Assembly: GCF_019578655.1 (NCBI RefSeq)
Contig: NC_063264.1
Span: 12,627,213 to 12,691,212, forward strand
DNA: 64,000 nt
Origin: Ricinus communis
Taxonomy: Eukaryota > Streptophyta > Magnoliopsida > Malpighiales > Euphorbiaceae
Reading direction: 5' to 3'
Shown here: piece after piece, positions 10,269-22,484 of the stretch
How positions within the stretch are numbered: position 1 is the first letter of the stretch
Layout: each line of letters begins with the position of its first letter
Made by a program: the position numbers and the translations under genes
Notes under the pieces: model-generated
Database searches by the model: none
The model's input: the letters and a program-made list of their open reading frames with translations, nothing else
What the model was told of the DNA's origin: nothing

Positions 10269-10610
10269 TTAGAATTGCAGCTTCAGTTTTCCCTCAATTC
10301 TGATCTTTGAACTATTAGCTGAAGTGAGCCTTTCTTTTGTTTCTTGATGATACCTTTTAGGAACCAGCTCATAATTGATACAGTTGAGGTCTGCTCCTGT
10401 ATCAAATAAAGCTATAGTTTCTATTTGGAAATCACCAGGGAAAATGAGTTTTATTTGAATCAAATATTTTCTTGAGGTTATTTCTTTTAAAACATTAATG
10501 AAGTTTTCTGGAACATTTTTAGAAACCTCAAGATTTTGAAAATCATTTTCTTCTTCAGAATCAGAATCACTATTTTGTTTAAGAATCAAGCTTTGGAGCA
10601 AAACAGAATC
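10269..10610 (-). pseudogene. Caulimovirid aspartic protease domain
   Basis: The minus strand gives a stretch with an acidic, serine-rich lead (SDSDSEEENDF) followed by ALFDTGADLNCI near 10,380-10,415. The D-T-G-A triad is the active-site motif of retroviral-type aspartic proteases, which cut the viral polyprotein into units. It lies between the coat protein and the reverse transcriptase, as in the family. The remaining ~270 bp to the RT piece (9,994-10,268) can be read in the same general direction with interruptions. Confidence 0.75.
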
Positions 10611-10850
10611 AATTTATTATTTTTCTTTCAAATCTTTGAGTTCTGTTTTAATGGCTTTGATTTCTTTTTGAAGTTCTTGGACAATAGGGAGAGGGTTCTT
10701 TAACTTTTTCCCTTATTCTAAGATCAAAGTAAGATCATAGGTGTTCTTACTAGAGGAAGGGACGAGGGTTTCAGTTTTTAGAATTTCTCACAAAACTTGT
10801 TTTTGGATTTGAGGGTCATTAATATGCTTAATGGCTTCAAGAAGAGCTTC

Positions 10851-12060
10851 TTATTGCCTAGTGGGCATATTAATATTCTTTGGAATATCATCAGATTCTG
10901 ATTCTAAATAATCGGATGAGGTTTTAATTTCATCAATTTGAAACTCTTCCTCACAATTCGAAAATTCTAATTCAGAGGAATCAACAAGAAGAGCTAAAAT
11001 TTTGCTCAAAATTTCTTCTTCTATTTGGAGCTCATGAAGTTTTTTAGAAAACTTGCAATACTTTGAAGTGTGACCCTTTTTCCCACATTTGTAGCAAGTA
11101 ATTTTGCTAAAATCTTTTTTGGAATTTTGTTTTCGAAATTTAGAAGAGGATGGCCTTTTGTAGAAATTCTCTCTGTTTTTAGGCGCTTTCCTATTTTTGA
11201 GAAAACGTTTTTTCTTGAAAGATTTAGGAAAGTTTTCTTTGCAGTTAGGTGAAGGTTCTATGGGATTATACTCAAACTGGTTACAAAAACTACCTAGTTC
11301 TTGCCTAGTCTTCTTCATTTCCCATTTGAGTTGTCTTTAAAGTTTAATGTCATGGCAAATCTTCAATCCTTCTTTCTGGGTAAGGCTAACTAATTCACCA
11401 TAAGTGTACAAATCATTAGGGATCTGGCCATTATGGACTTCCCTTATGGTATTCCTACCCCTTTCACCTAGTATCTTAGGTAAACCAGCTAAGAACTTTT
11501 CTTTCTAGAAAGGTTGGTTTGAATCTGCCCTAAGCATAACTCTGGTCAGGAAAGTATCTTTATAAGCTTGGAAGTTGCTAAGCCTTTTACAGGTTAGATT
11601 GCTAAGAAGCTCAACATTCTTATCTTTTAGAAGAGAAGGGTCTCTTATGAAACGGAGTGAAATCGTCAAGATTAAGGTTGACACAACATCCTCAATAGGA
11701 TTTCCTAGCTCATCTAAGATGGGGGTCCCTTCTATGGTGGTTTGGATGGCACCTACGATTTGGAGCTGCTGTGCTTGTGTGAGATGGTAATCCCACCATC
11801 CCTTAAGCTGGCCAGAAAATCCAGCTATAAGGAGCTCAGCAATGGCTCTATCAAGGGTACTGCTTTGGGTTTTGTAAGCATTGGCTGCCATGGTCATCTG
11901 TTGTAAGAGATCAAGAATGTTGTATTCTGACATTCCATCTATATTCCATTCATAGACGGAAGAGGCATTGAATCTAGATTGGGTGAGGATATTATTTCTA
12001 TTTTCTATCCCTAGATCTGGGGGCAGTATTCCTAGAAGTATGCCAAGTCAGTCTAGGGGC
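10851..12060 (-). pseudogene. Caulimovirid coat protein region with zinc knuckle
   Basis: This is the capsid/nucleocapsid part of ORF1. The N-terminal core reads YEWNIDGMSEYNILDLLQQ then MAANAYKTQ and LIAGFSGQLKGWWDYHL (about 11,780-11,960). LDELGNPIEDV, a FLTRVMLRAD segment (about 11,510) and NTIREVHNGQIP (about 11,430) follow. The C-terminal part is highly basic (KKKRFLKNRKAPKN, about 11,180-11,230) and carries one CCHC zinc knuckle, CYKCGKKGHTSKYC, at about 11,055-11,098. An acidic tail follows. The order core, basic region, knuckle, acidic tail is standard for caulimovirid coat proteins. Several stops break it, including between 11,505 and 11,318. A further coiled-coil-like stretch (QELQKEIKAIKTELKDLKEK) lies at about 10,620-10,690. 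Confidence 0.8.
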
Positions 12061-13140
12061 TTGCCATCCCAATCTGTTGATGTTGGAAGGTTTTTCAGTG
12101 ACACTTTCAAGCTTTGAATTATTAGATTCATCACTTTGGACTTGATCTATAGCACTGATATTCCTATTACTTTGAGGAGTATCGGGTACTAGGTTTTTGG
12201 AGGACTCAGAAGTGGCTAATTTGCTAAGTTGTTCCCTGACTGCTCTAACAAACTCAGTTTGCTTCTAAAATTGGTCTTGACTAGGCTTTGAGATCTAGTA
12301 GGGATTGAAGATTGGGTTTTTGAGTTTTTCTATTTGGCTTTATCTCTTTTGGATGACTAGTGTTGGGAATTGGAGAGGTGAAGACTATAGGAGGTGTTTG
12401 GATTTGGCTTCCTATCCTAACAAGCTATTTCCCTATTGTGTTAAGATAGGTATTTGAGAAATTGTTCTGTTGAACAATATTCTTGACATTTTTCTCAAGT
12501 TCCTCTCCTACTAATTTGTAAGGTGCGACTTCTATTTCGTTCTCTCCATAAGAAATGGTTATTTTCCTAAGGGGAGGATGTTTAGACTGGATGGTTTGGT
12601 TTTCTCCGACCTTCCACTCTAGAGTCTTGTTCCTTACAGTAACAGGACTAATGAGTTTTTCTTTGAAAGGATAAAGAATATTATTTTCTTTGCAATAAAT
12701 CTGAAACCAATCAAAAAATTTGATTTGGATTCTATTTTGTATGCAAAATTGGTAGTATCTTTCTTGGATACCGTCCTTTTCTTGTAGAAAATGTTTAAAA
12801 AACCAAAGTTTTTTGGAATGGATTTTCTTTGAATAGAAATCTTCATGTAAAAGCTTTTTATTGATTTGAAAATATTTTGAAATCATGTTGATTTCTACTT
12901 CTAGATTTTGGGTTATTGTAGATGGTGATGGTGAAGAGGGGGTAGAGACGGTCTCTATATCATCATCTTTCTTTGGTTCATTGTAAACAGGTCTAGGGAT
13001 ATTGCTTTCGTAATCAACATTTTGTAATATGGTGTTTGAGCTTGGTATATCAGATGTTGAAAATCTTGGTTGTGTCTGTGATAGGGTTGGTTCTTTGTAA
13101 GAGGCATAAATAACAAAAGATATTTTTGATACCTTTCCAA
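12061..13140 (-). pseudogene. Linker region between movement and coat protein of viral ORF1
   Basis: The longest clean stretch is 12,425-12,886 (153 codons), beginning within a longer open frame that continues from the movement-protein side. Recognisable segments are LLHEDFYSKK, LWFFKHFLQ, IKFFDWFQIYCKENNILYPF and, further on, HPPLRKITISYGENEIEVAP and NNFSNTYLNTIGK. From memory, the pattern FYSK..WFF..FFDWF..YPF is shared by florendovirus-type polyproteins; its function is unknown to me. Upstream of it is a proline/serine-rich stretch (TVSTPSSPSPS near 12,940). The segment 12,061-12,424 is more decayed. Confidence 0.65.
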
Positions 13141-13930
13141 TATCTATGGTTGAGGTTGAAGAGTCATCATCAGAAAATCTAAAAGATGTTGATTTCCTAT
13201 TGAATGTAAGCTTTACTTTCCCTACTAGAAACTGGGTTATGTTTCTAAGATTTGTATTTTGCTCTGTTTGCTTTGGTGATTCACGTTGGGTCGCACCTTC
13301 GAGAATCCATTCTTCTAGAAGAGTGATATCTTTCCATTGAATGGTTTTTGGAATAGTTGCATTGGATTTGGAAAGATCTATTTAGAGGAATAAGGTTTCT
13401 CCTTTTGGTGAGTGGAGTTTGTGTTTCAAACCAAAAGCAGAAATCATGGCTTTGTTATGTATTTTGAAAATCAATGCTATCGGAATAGATCCTTCAAGCA
13501 TTTTGTATTATGTGTCTTTATTTGAAGAACAATGCTCTTTAAAACATTTTGATGATTTAAAGAAATTGTAATGTTTGGAAAACAATTGAAAGAAATTGGT
13601 CTTTTATTAAGGCTTGACTCAACAGTACCTAATAAAGAATCATAGAAATTTGTAAACCTAGCATCTCTAAGGACTGCTAAGATGGAAGTATCCAAACCTT
13701 CTCTAGTAAGGGGCTTTATTCCTACCTGGACAAGGCCTATATGAATGTACTTATAGTCTTTTTCTTTATGCTTCTAGAGGGTCTTTGGATTCAAAAGATA
13801 AATTTTCTTCAAAAGGCTTTGAAATTTGAATATCTCTTTCTTCAGTTTTGATAGTAAAATCAGTTTTGAAGAGAGGAAACTTTGAAAACTCACTTCCTTT
13901 CCCTTCCTCTCATTAGATTATGTTGTAGTA
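13141..13930 (-). pseudogene. Caulimovirid movement protein region (N-terminal part of ORF1)
   Basis: Movement proteins of the 30K superfamily carry virus through plasmodesmata. The minus strand shows YKYIHIGLVQVGIKPLTREG (about 13,710-13,770), then LRDARFTNFYDSLLGTVESS and CFPNITISLNHQN (about 13,540-13,660), a core typical of caulimovirids. After a frame shift near 13,480 the reading continues with AMISAFGLKHKLHSPKGE and ends with LLEEWILE and NRKSTSFRFSDD near 13,150-13,330. At least one stop and two frame shifts are present. The exact N-terminus is not clear; open frame extends to about 13,920. Confidence 0.75.
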
Positions 13931-14199
13931 AGGAGGAGGAAGCATCCTCTTCACTGCCACCGCTAAAACGACTACCTACCGCCATACTTTCGCCTGTCCA
14001 ACGTTGGAAACGAGCTCCCACCATCAAAAACCCTCTTCGTGTAGGTGCCTCTGAATTCGAATTCCGAAAATATTGATTGTACCGACTTTCGGACCCTGCT
14101 GTTTTCTGGACAAATAGAATTTTGGATATTTTTAGCTCGGTAAAATTCATTTGAAGCTTAAAAATTATTTCAAAATTATTAGAAATTAACAACTCCATA
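13931..14199. other. Unassigned sequence at right edge of viral insertion
   Basis: It contains a GC-richer stretch near 13,930-14,060 (GGAGGAAGCATCC, CCGCCATACTTTCGCC, CAACGTTGGAAACGAGC). It could be viral leader, a fragment of another LTR, or old host DNA; I recognise no gene. Confidence 0.3.
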
Positions 14200-14702
14200 A
14201 ATTGTTAATTATAAATAACTAATTGACTTAATTTAATTAATTGATAGTTTAATTATAAATATTATGAATTAATTAGTATGATTAATTATTATTCAATTTT
14301 GTGATAAATGCGGTTGTGAATAATTAATTAGATACCAGAAAATTATTTGTGGGTTGGTTGTGGAATAAATATTAATGACAGACTGTTTGTTATAAATTAT
14401 GATTTGTGGTGTGTTGCGGAGTCGGAAAAATAATGCAGTCATGGGTGACCAGACTTCTGATAAACATGTCATGAATCTTGAAGTGTTTTTAGCAAGCTTT
14501 GGACCCGTTTTTATGGGGGTAAATGTATTTTAGTGGAGGTTCTGTTGAATTTTCGGTAGAATTTCTGAGTTGGAATTTCTTAGGTACTCTAATCTAGAAG
14601 TCTAGTCCTTAGAAAATTATGAATATCTTATTAATTAAGTTATTTTCATAAATAGATAATCCGTCAGTCCATCCGGCACCACCTGAGGAGTAGGAGCAGA
14701 CT
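14200..14702 (+). mobile_element. Degenerate fragment related to the 2.1-kb solo LTR at 20.4 kb
   Basis: About 14,500-14,700 aligns by eye with about 21,040-21,250 of the solo LTR, in the same orientation: both have TGGACCCGTTTTTA, GGAGGTTCTG, TTTTCGGTAGAATTT, AGTCTAG and GGAGCAGA in the same order. The AT-rich part before it resembles the AT-rich first kilobase of that LTR in composition only. It ends at the satellite near 14,703. Confidence 0.6.
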
Positions 14703-15645
14703 TTAGTTTATTAAGAATTTAGTTTATTCATCTTTCTTTATTTATTTATTCATATTTAGCTTATAGTTTCTTCTTCTTACGGAATGAGGGCTTTCACACT
14801 ATAAAAATCGTATGCAATCGAATACTTGAGGCTAGTGAGCATAATATTTCAATTTTCTACCTTGCAGGAAATCAAGTTATAGGTTCTTTCAGGAAATCGA
14901 GTGTGATTAGGTACTCTCACGCAAATTTCGCCTTGTTTTCATTAAGGAATCATGGGAATGTATATTATAAGCTTCACTAGTGTCAATGAACCATGAATTG
15001 ATGATCAAGTAGGACGAGAGGCAAATCCATGCGCGTGATGGAGAAATCATATTGCTTTTGATTAATCCAAGTGGGAGTGCATACATTTTGATATTTAGGA
15101 CACATATGATGAAGTAATTTGGCTAGAGTGTTATTAGGTAAACCCATGTGAACTTCTCTTTCTTTTGGATAAGTTCGCTCATAAAATTTAGGACTGCGAG
15201 AGTTGTTGGCCATCAACTCCTCTCTAGTTCTGTATTTGACTTTAGTTTATTCATCTTACATAATTTATGTACTCATATTTAGCTTCTAGTTTCTTCTTCT
15301 TATGAACTAAGGACTTTTGTACTATGAAAACCATATACGACCGAATATTTAAGGATACTGAGCATATTATTTTAGTTTTCTACCTTGCAAAGAATTAAGT
15401 TCTGTGTTCTTTCAAGAATTTGCAGACCTATAAAGACTCACGCTAGCAAAACTAGACTTATCATTCACGTCGCTCTCTTCTTTAGTGTTCTTTGTCTACC
15501 ATTGTGTTTAAATAAGTTCGATTTAATCCTTACGCTTAGCCATGGAAGAGAATAAAGAACTGGACAATTTTTTTCTTTATCGGTTATGAAATCCTACCTA
15601 TGTTCTCATTTATTCGTTTGCTAGCGCGATAAGTCTACGTTTGAT
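14703..15645 (+). repeat. Satellite block S3 (+ orientation) up to the first orientation switch
   Basis: About one + unit: TTAGTTTATTCATC, GAATGAGGGCTTTCACACTATAAAAA (14,783), subrepeat material near 14,900-15,150, a second unit start near 15,300 and CTACCATTGTGTTTAAAT near 15,490. It ends at CGTTTGCTAGCGCGATAAGTC, where the sequence changes to the reverse orientation. Confidence 0.8.
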
Positions 15646-18600
15646 AAGATGACTCTTGATCAGTCTACAAAGTTCTTGTACAAACCCAAAACTTGATCTC
15701 TTATAAGGTAGAAAATGGAAATAATATGCCCACTTGCCTCAAGTATTCATTTGCATGCAATTTCTATAATGCAAATGCTCTCATTCCATAAGAACAAGAA
15801 ACTAGAAGTTAAATATGAAAAAATAAATAAAGAATGATGAATAAACTAAAGTTAGATCATGGACCAGAGAGGAGTTGACTGGTCAACAACTCTCGTAGTC
15901 CCAAGTTTTATGAGCCAGCTTTACGAAACCAAGGGAAAATTTGCATGGGCCTACCTAATAATACTCCGACCCAAATTACTTCATTATATGCATTCCAAAC
16001 ATTAAAACGCTCGTATTTCCAATTTCATTACACTTGGATTAATTGAAAATAATAGGATTTATCTCAATGATGTACATCCTGAATTGAAATATATTGGAGT
16101 GCCTCGATTCTCCTTGTTCCCTCTTTCCTCCAAAAGACTCATTTGTGATTATTTTGACAATGATATCAGTACTTGATCAACTAATTTTCCTTTCTTGCAT
16201 TCGTCTAAGCATTGGATCGGCGCGTGTGATTGCTGCTTCCACGCGATTTAACTTAACACTCATTTTTATGCTCACCAAATAAAACCAAACAATCATACTA
16301 AACATAGATTAGAAAGGGACAAATAAAAAAATTGAAGAAATGAGAACATAGGTAGGATTTCAGATCCAATAAGAAAAAAATCGCAAGTTCTTTACTCTCT
16401 TCTATACGGCTAAGTGTAAGGATCAAATAATATGCTTACTAGCCTCAAATATTCAGTTGTATATGATTTTCATAGTGCAGAAGCCCTCATTCCATAAAAA
16501 GAAGAAGCTATAAGTTAAATTTGAATAAATAAATAAATAAAGATGAATAAACTCAAGTCAAACCAAGAATTAGGAGGAGTGGACTAGTCGACAACTCTTG
16601 TAGTCCTAAATTTTATGAGCGAACTTAAGGAAAACAAGGGGATATTCACATGGGTCTATCTAATAACACTCCGGCTCAAATTACATCATTATATATGTCC
16701 CAAACATTAAAACATGCGCATTCCTGCTTGGATTAATATAAAGCAACATGGTTTCTCCCTAGCGTGCATAGATTTAGGTCTCATCTTGCTTGATCATCAA
16801 GTCACGCCCCAATGGCATCAGTAAAGCTTGTCAATTTCATTTCCATGATTCCTTACACCAATCCTTGTGTCATCAAGAGTCCTCATGCCTAGAGGAATAA
16901 GAAATGAGAAGAACAAGGAATGATAGAGATTCTAATGGTGCAAAACCTAAATCTCAATATTGTGGCATGCCATGATTCTCGTGGTTCCTTCTTTCCTCTA
17001 GAAGATTCATCTGCGATCATTCGAAGAATGATATCAATACTCGTTAAGTAATTTTCTTTCTTTGCATTTGTCCAAGCATTGGATTAGTGCCTATGATTGC
17101 CGCATCCACGTGCTTTGACTAAACTATTGTGTGTATTCTCTCTAGAAAAAACCAAACCTACTAGATAGAGATTAGAAAGAGAGGCACAAAAGCAACGAAA
17201 AAAAATGAGAACATATGTAGGATTATCAATCTGATAAGAAAAGAATCACAAGTTCTTTGTTCTCTTCCATACGGCTAAACATAAGGATCAAATCGAATTG
17301 ATTTAAATACAAGGGTAGACAAAGAACATAAAAGAAAGGAAGGACGTAAGTAATAAGCCTATGTTTGCTAGTAGGAGTGTCGAAAAGTCTAGAAGGTTCT
17401 TGAAAGAACCGATAACTTGATTTCCCACAAGGTAAAAAATTGAAATAATATGCTCACTAGCCTTAAGTATTCAGTTGCATGCAGTTTTATAGTGCGAAAA
17501 CCCTCATTCTATAAGAAGAAGAAACTAGAAGCTAAACATGAAAAAATAAATAATGAGAAATGAATAAATTAAAGTCAAATCAAGAAATAGAGAGGAGTTT
17601 ACTGGCCAACAATACTCGTAGTTATAAATTTTATTAGCCAGCTTAACCAAAATAGGGGAAAATGCTCGTGAGCAATACCTAATTACACTCCAACCTAAAT
17701 TACTTTATTATATGTATCACAAACATCAAATTATGCGCATTCCCACATGGATTAATTGAAAGCAACATGATTTCTCCATCACGCATGTGGATCTATTTCT
17801 CGTCCTACTTTATCTTCAAGTCGCGTTAGAATGCCATCGATGAAGCTTGTTAATTACATTCCCATGACTCCTTAACAAAACTAAGGGAAATCCATGTTGG
17901 AGTACCTAATAATACTCCGACCCAATTTACTCATTATATGCCTCATAAGCATCAAAACGCATGCATTCTCGCTTGTATTAATTAAAAGCAATATTATTTC
18001 TCCTTTACGCACATGGATTTGCATCTCGTGCTGGTTGATCATCAAGTCACGCCCCAATGCCACCGGTCAAGCTTGTCAATTGCGTTCCCATGATTCCTTA
18101 ATAAAAACAAGAGAAAATTCAAGTGAGCATACTAAATAACACTTGAACAATTATGGGCCTACCTAATAACACTCATACCCTAATTACTTTATTATATGCA
18201 TCCCAAACATCAAAAAGATCCATTATTGCTTGTCTTGTGCTTGGATTAATTGAAAACAACATGATTTCTCCCTTATGCCTGTTGCATTACTATGATTTCT
18301 TCTCCCAATCCTTGGGTAATGAGGAGTCCTCATGCTTAGAGGAACAAGAAATGATGGACACCCTAATTCTACAAATCCTGAATCAGAATATTTGGGCGTG
18401 CCTCGATTCTTGGCGTTCCCTCTTTCCTCCAAAAGATTCATCCACGATTATTCAAAGAATGATATCAATAATTCATCAACTATTTTTCTTTCTATACATT
18501 TGTCCAAGCATTGGATAAGTGCTTGTGATTGTCACTTCCATGTGCTTTAACTCAACATTCATTTTTATGCTCGCTAAAGAAAACTAAACCGTCATATAAG

Positions 18601-20386
18601 ACATAGATTAGAAAGAGATAAATAAAAGCAACGAATGAATGAGAACATAGATAGGATTTTGTATTCAATAAGGAATGAAATCGTCAGTTCTTTATTCTCT
18701 TCCATGGCTAAGCATAAGGATCAAATTGAATTGATTTAGATACAAGGGTAGACAAAGAACATAAAAGAAAGGAAGGACGTGAGAGATAGGTATAGGTTCG
18801 CTAGTGCGAGTCTTCATAAGTTTGCAAAATTCTTGAAAGAACCCATATCTCAATTCTCTGCAAGATAGAAAACTAAAATAATATGCTCACTAGGCTTAAA
18901 TATTCAATTGCATGCGGTTTTCATAGTGCGAAAGCCCTCATTTCATAAGAAAAAGAAACTATAAGCTAAATTTTGAATAAATAAATAAAGAAACATGAAT
19001 AAATTAAATTCAAGTCAAGAACTAGAGAGGAGTTAGCTAGCCAACAACTCTTGTAGTTCTAAATTTTATGAGCCAGCTTAACGAAAGAAAGGAGAAATTC
19101 ACATTGGCCTACCTAATAATACTCCGGGCAAATTACTTCATTATATGCATCCCAGACTTAAAAGTTATATGCATTCCCGCTTGGATTAATCAAAAGCAAC
19201 ATGATTTCTCTATCACGTGGGTGGATTTGCCTCTCGTCCTGCTTGATCATCAAGTCATGCTCCAATGCCACTGGTGAAGCTTGTCAATTACATTTCCATG
19301 ATTCCTTAATGAAAACAAGAGAAAATTTGCATGGGCGTACCTAATGACACTCCAACCCAATTCACTTCATTATATACCTCCCAAATATCAAAATGGGTGC
19401 ATTCCCGCTTATTTTAATCGAAGGCAACATGATTTCTCCCTTACGCAGGTGGATTTGTGTCTCATGCTGCTTGATCACAAAGTCGCAACCCAATGCCACT
19501 AGTCAAGCTTGTCAATTACGCTCTCATGATTCCTTAACAAAAATGTGGAGAAATTCACGCGAGCATACCTAATAACACTTTGGCCCAATATACTTCATTA
19601 TATGCCTCCAAACATCAAAATGCGCTCATTCCCACTTAGATTAATCGAAAGTAACATTATTTCTCCCATACATGTGCAGATTTACATCTCATCCCGCTTG
19701 ATCATCAAGATGAGTCCTAATGCAACCGACAAACTTGCCAAATGAGTTTCCATGATTCCTTACGCCAATCCTTATCATCAAGAGTTCTCTTGCCTAGAGG
19801 AATAAGGAATGATGGAGACCCCAACATTGCAAATTCTGAATTGGATAAATTGGTTGTTCCTAGATTCTCATAGTTCCTCTTTCCTCCAAATAATTCATCT
19901 CCAAATGATTCCAATACTTGATCAACTAATTTTCTTTCTTCATATTTATCCAAGCATTGGATTGGTGCCTATGATTACTGCTTCTACGAGCTTTCACTCA
20001 ACACTCGTGATTAGAAAGAGAGGCACAAAAGAAACGAACAAAATGACTACATAGATAGGATTTCATATCCAATAAGGAAAGACATCAAAAGTTCTTTGTT
20101 CTCTTCCATACGGCTAAGTATAAGATTCAAATAGAATTGGTTTAAACGCAATGGTAAACAAAGAATATAAAAGAATGGAAGGATGTGAGCGATAAGTCTA
20201 TGTTCGCTAGTGCAAGTGTTAATATGTCTGCAAAGTTCTTAAAAGAATCCATAACTTGATTCTCTACAAGCTAGAAAACTAAAATAATATGCTCATTAGC
20301 CTCAAGTATTCAACTGCCTACGATTTTTATAGTATAAAAGCCCTCATTCTATAAGAAGAAGAAACTAGAAAATAAATATGAATAAA
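15646..20386 (-). repeat. Satellite block S4 (- orientation)
   Basis: All landmarks appear as reverse complements, for example CCCTCATTCCATAAGAAGAAGAAACTAGAAG at about 15,775, 16,485, 17,505, 18,940 and 20,340, and subrepeats with CTTGATCATCAAG in between. Unit lengths vary from about 0.7 to 1.4 kb because of subrepeat number and deletions (for example near 16,060). Every ORF of 60-120 codons here follows the repeat and recurs, decayed, in other units; none is credible as a gene. Confidence 0.85.
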
Positions 20387-20391
20387 TAAAT

Positions 20392-22484
20392 TGTAACACC
20401 CAGAATTTTTTTTTTTCATAAATATATTTAATAGTGAGTTTTTATTTAAGTTAATTTTAGCTTTATTTTTATTCAAGTAAACTATTTGAGAAATGATTAT
20501 ATTTTGGTTATTCAAATTTTTCCAAATGCATATTTATATAAATAAAATTATATATTGGAAAATTATGATAGAAATTGTAAGGGATGTTTTTATAAAAGAA
20601 TTTTGAGAAAATTGGTATTATAATTGATTAGTAGTATTAAATTTTAAGTTGGAACTTGATTATTTAATTTAATTTAATTGTGTGTTAGGACTAAATTGGA
20701 AATTTATTTTGGAATAAGGATTGAAAGTATAATGTTATTTTTATGGGGTTTTAATGGAAATTTGTGAGCTTGGTATTTTTGTAAATAAATATGTCGGTCA
20801 GGGGTATTTTTGTAATTGTATATTTTCAATAATTCAGATTTGGCCCCAATTAAATAGTTAGGGGCTTAATTGAAGGCTAAAAAGAAGTTTGGGGGTTAAA
20901 TTGGAATTCTGCGGGATGAAATTGTAAGTAATTAAGAAAGTTGAGGGACCAAATTGCAATAAGAAAAAGTTTGGGGACCCGACTCCTATTGTTTGAATCG
21001 TTAAGTATTTTAAGTGTTCTTCTGGCAGGTCCTGGACCCGTTTTTACGGGGGGTAGTGTTCGTGTTGTAGGGGAGGTTCTGCCGGATTTTCGGTAGAATT
21101 TTCCTGAGTCGAGATTCTTAGACAGTCAGTCCTAGGAGTCTAGACCTAGGATTAATGATCGATTGTCTCAGCGTATTGATAAATTGTTTTCCATGATTAG
21201 ATGATCTGTCTGTTCGGCTCGCTCCTACCGAGGCACCGGAGCAGAGCTAGGAGGTCGCCCAATCCTGTGAGTTAAAGTCATTTAATCTTTGCGTTATTGC
21301 TAGTCTGATTTTAATATGCTATTTAGAATTTGTGCTTAATATGATTATTATTATCGCAAAATAAATGATTTCACTTGATTATTAATATTTGAAATAATAT
21401 AAATATTATTACTAGTATGTTATAATAAGATAAACGTTATTATTTTTCCCCTCACAAATTGCACGTTGTTTTACCTTAAATCTTTAATCTTCATTTCGAT
21501 ATGTGTTGGTTGAGTTCATCAGATAATGATATTTATTATATGTGATGATTGCGAATTGGGAAATGTGGCTTGTAGAACATGCCGCCTGGTGGGTTACATC
21601 GGGACGTCTGCAGTAATGATTATGGACATAAGGTTATTATGGATTTGTTTGCCCCGATCGAGCATTGCTCTGGGCTGAGTTCGATTGATTAGGAGTTAAG
21701 GTCCACGATCGGCGATGCTCTCCGGGTCTTGGCTTATTTGGAATTCAAGTGTTCAGTTTGGAGGTAAGGACCTGATCGAGCTTGCTCTCCGGGCGCGATC
21801 TTATTAGATTAAGAGAGCCAAAATGGTCATTTAGATTTTGGGGTTTAGGGTTCTACCGAGCCACTCGTCCTGTAAAAGTAAATATATTTTTATTATTCAT
21901 TTATTTATTTATTATGGTATGATTATAATATGGATTGTATTTACGTGCATGGTTGATATTTTGATTCGAATGATTGATATTTTTATGTGAAGGAAATAGT
22001 AGGGTATAATTATAGTATGGTTTGATATACTGATTTGAATAATCTATGTTTTCTGAGAAGAAGCAATAGTCTCTAGATTATTTGATTTTAACTCACTCTC
22101 GAGACTGACAGTCTCCATTTATGTTTTTTTCAGATTCGTGACTGTTAGTCCTCTCGCGACTCTTATTCAGTAACCCGACTCCTTCATCATCGGGTGATGT
22201 ATTTGATTTGGTATGTAAATTGGTAAATCTTAGATTCTCCGCAGTAGTAATAGTAGATGTATCAGTTGTAAATTTTCTAAGTTTCAGGTCTCGCCTAGTT
22301 TTTTTTGGCAGACCGAAGTATTTATGTAAAATGTAGCATTTAAGATAAATTATGGCTTTAATAATATTAATTTGAGATGAGATTTGTTTAAGTCAGTGAG
22401 TGTCAGGCTTACTACGGGTTTCGGTGGCCTTACGCCTACCCATTCCCTAGTGCCAGTCACGGGCCCACAGGTGGGGTCGTGACA
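20392..22484 (+). mobile_element. Solo LTR, 2,093 bp, inserted in satellite
   Basis: It begins TGTAACACCC and ends GGGGTCGTGACA, near-inverted termini typical of a class of Ty3/gypsy LTRs, and is flanked by TAAAT on both sides (20,387-20,391 and 22,485-22,489). Satellite continues on both sides in the same phase. There is no primer site and no coding sequence inside. The first kilobase is AT-rich; the second holds GATCGAGC..GCTCTCCGGG repeats near 21,655-21,800. A perfect TSD with a single LTR means intra-element recombination removed the rest. A Tekay/Del-like chromovirus origin is possible but cannot be shown from an LTR alone. Confidence 0.85.

Larger units (their letters stand above)
6430..13930 (-). 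mobile_element. Endogenous pararetrovirus, Caulimoviridae, florendovirus-like
   Basis: Read on the minus strand, the segment has the gene order of a caulimovirid: movement protein (about 13.8-13.1 kb), a linker, coat protein with zinc knuckle, aspartic protease, reverse transcriptase, RNase H, then a second ORF, and finally a 35S-like promoter. There is no integrase and no LTR, which separates it from Ty3/gypsy. One long ORF1 spanning movement protein to RNase H, followed two bases later by a second ORF, fits the layout described for florendoviruses. Many stops and frame shifts show it is an old, inactive copy. Edges are approximate; the leader and the join between the two ends of the circular genome cannot be placed. 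This is host-integrated, broken sequence. Confidence 0.82.

Noticed and set aside
6430..13930. Treating the viral block as a Ty3/gypsy retrotransposon
   Set aside because: There are no LTRs, no integrase and no TSD; a movement-protein core, a caulimovirid coat protein and a 35S-like promoter are present instead.
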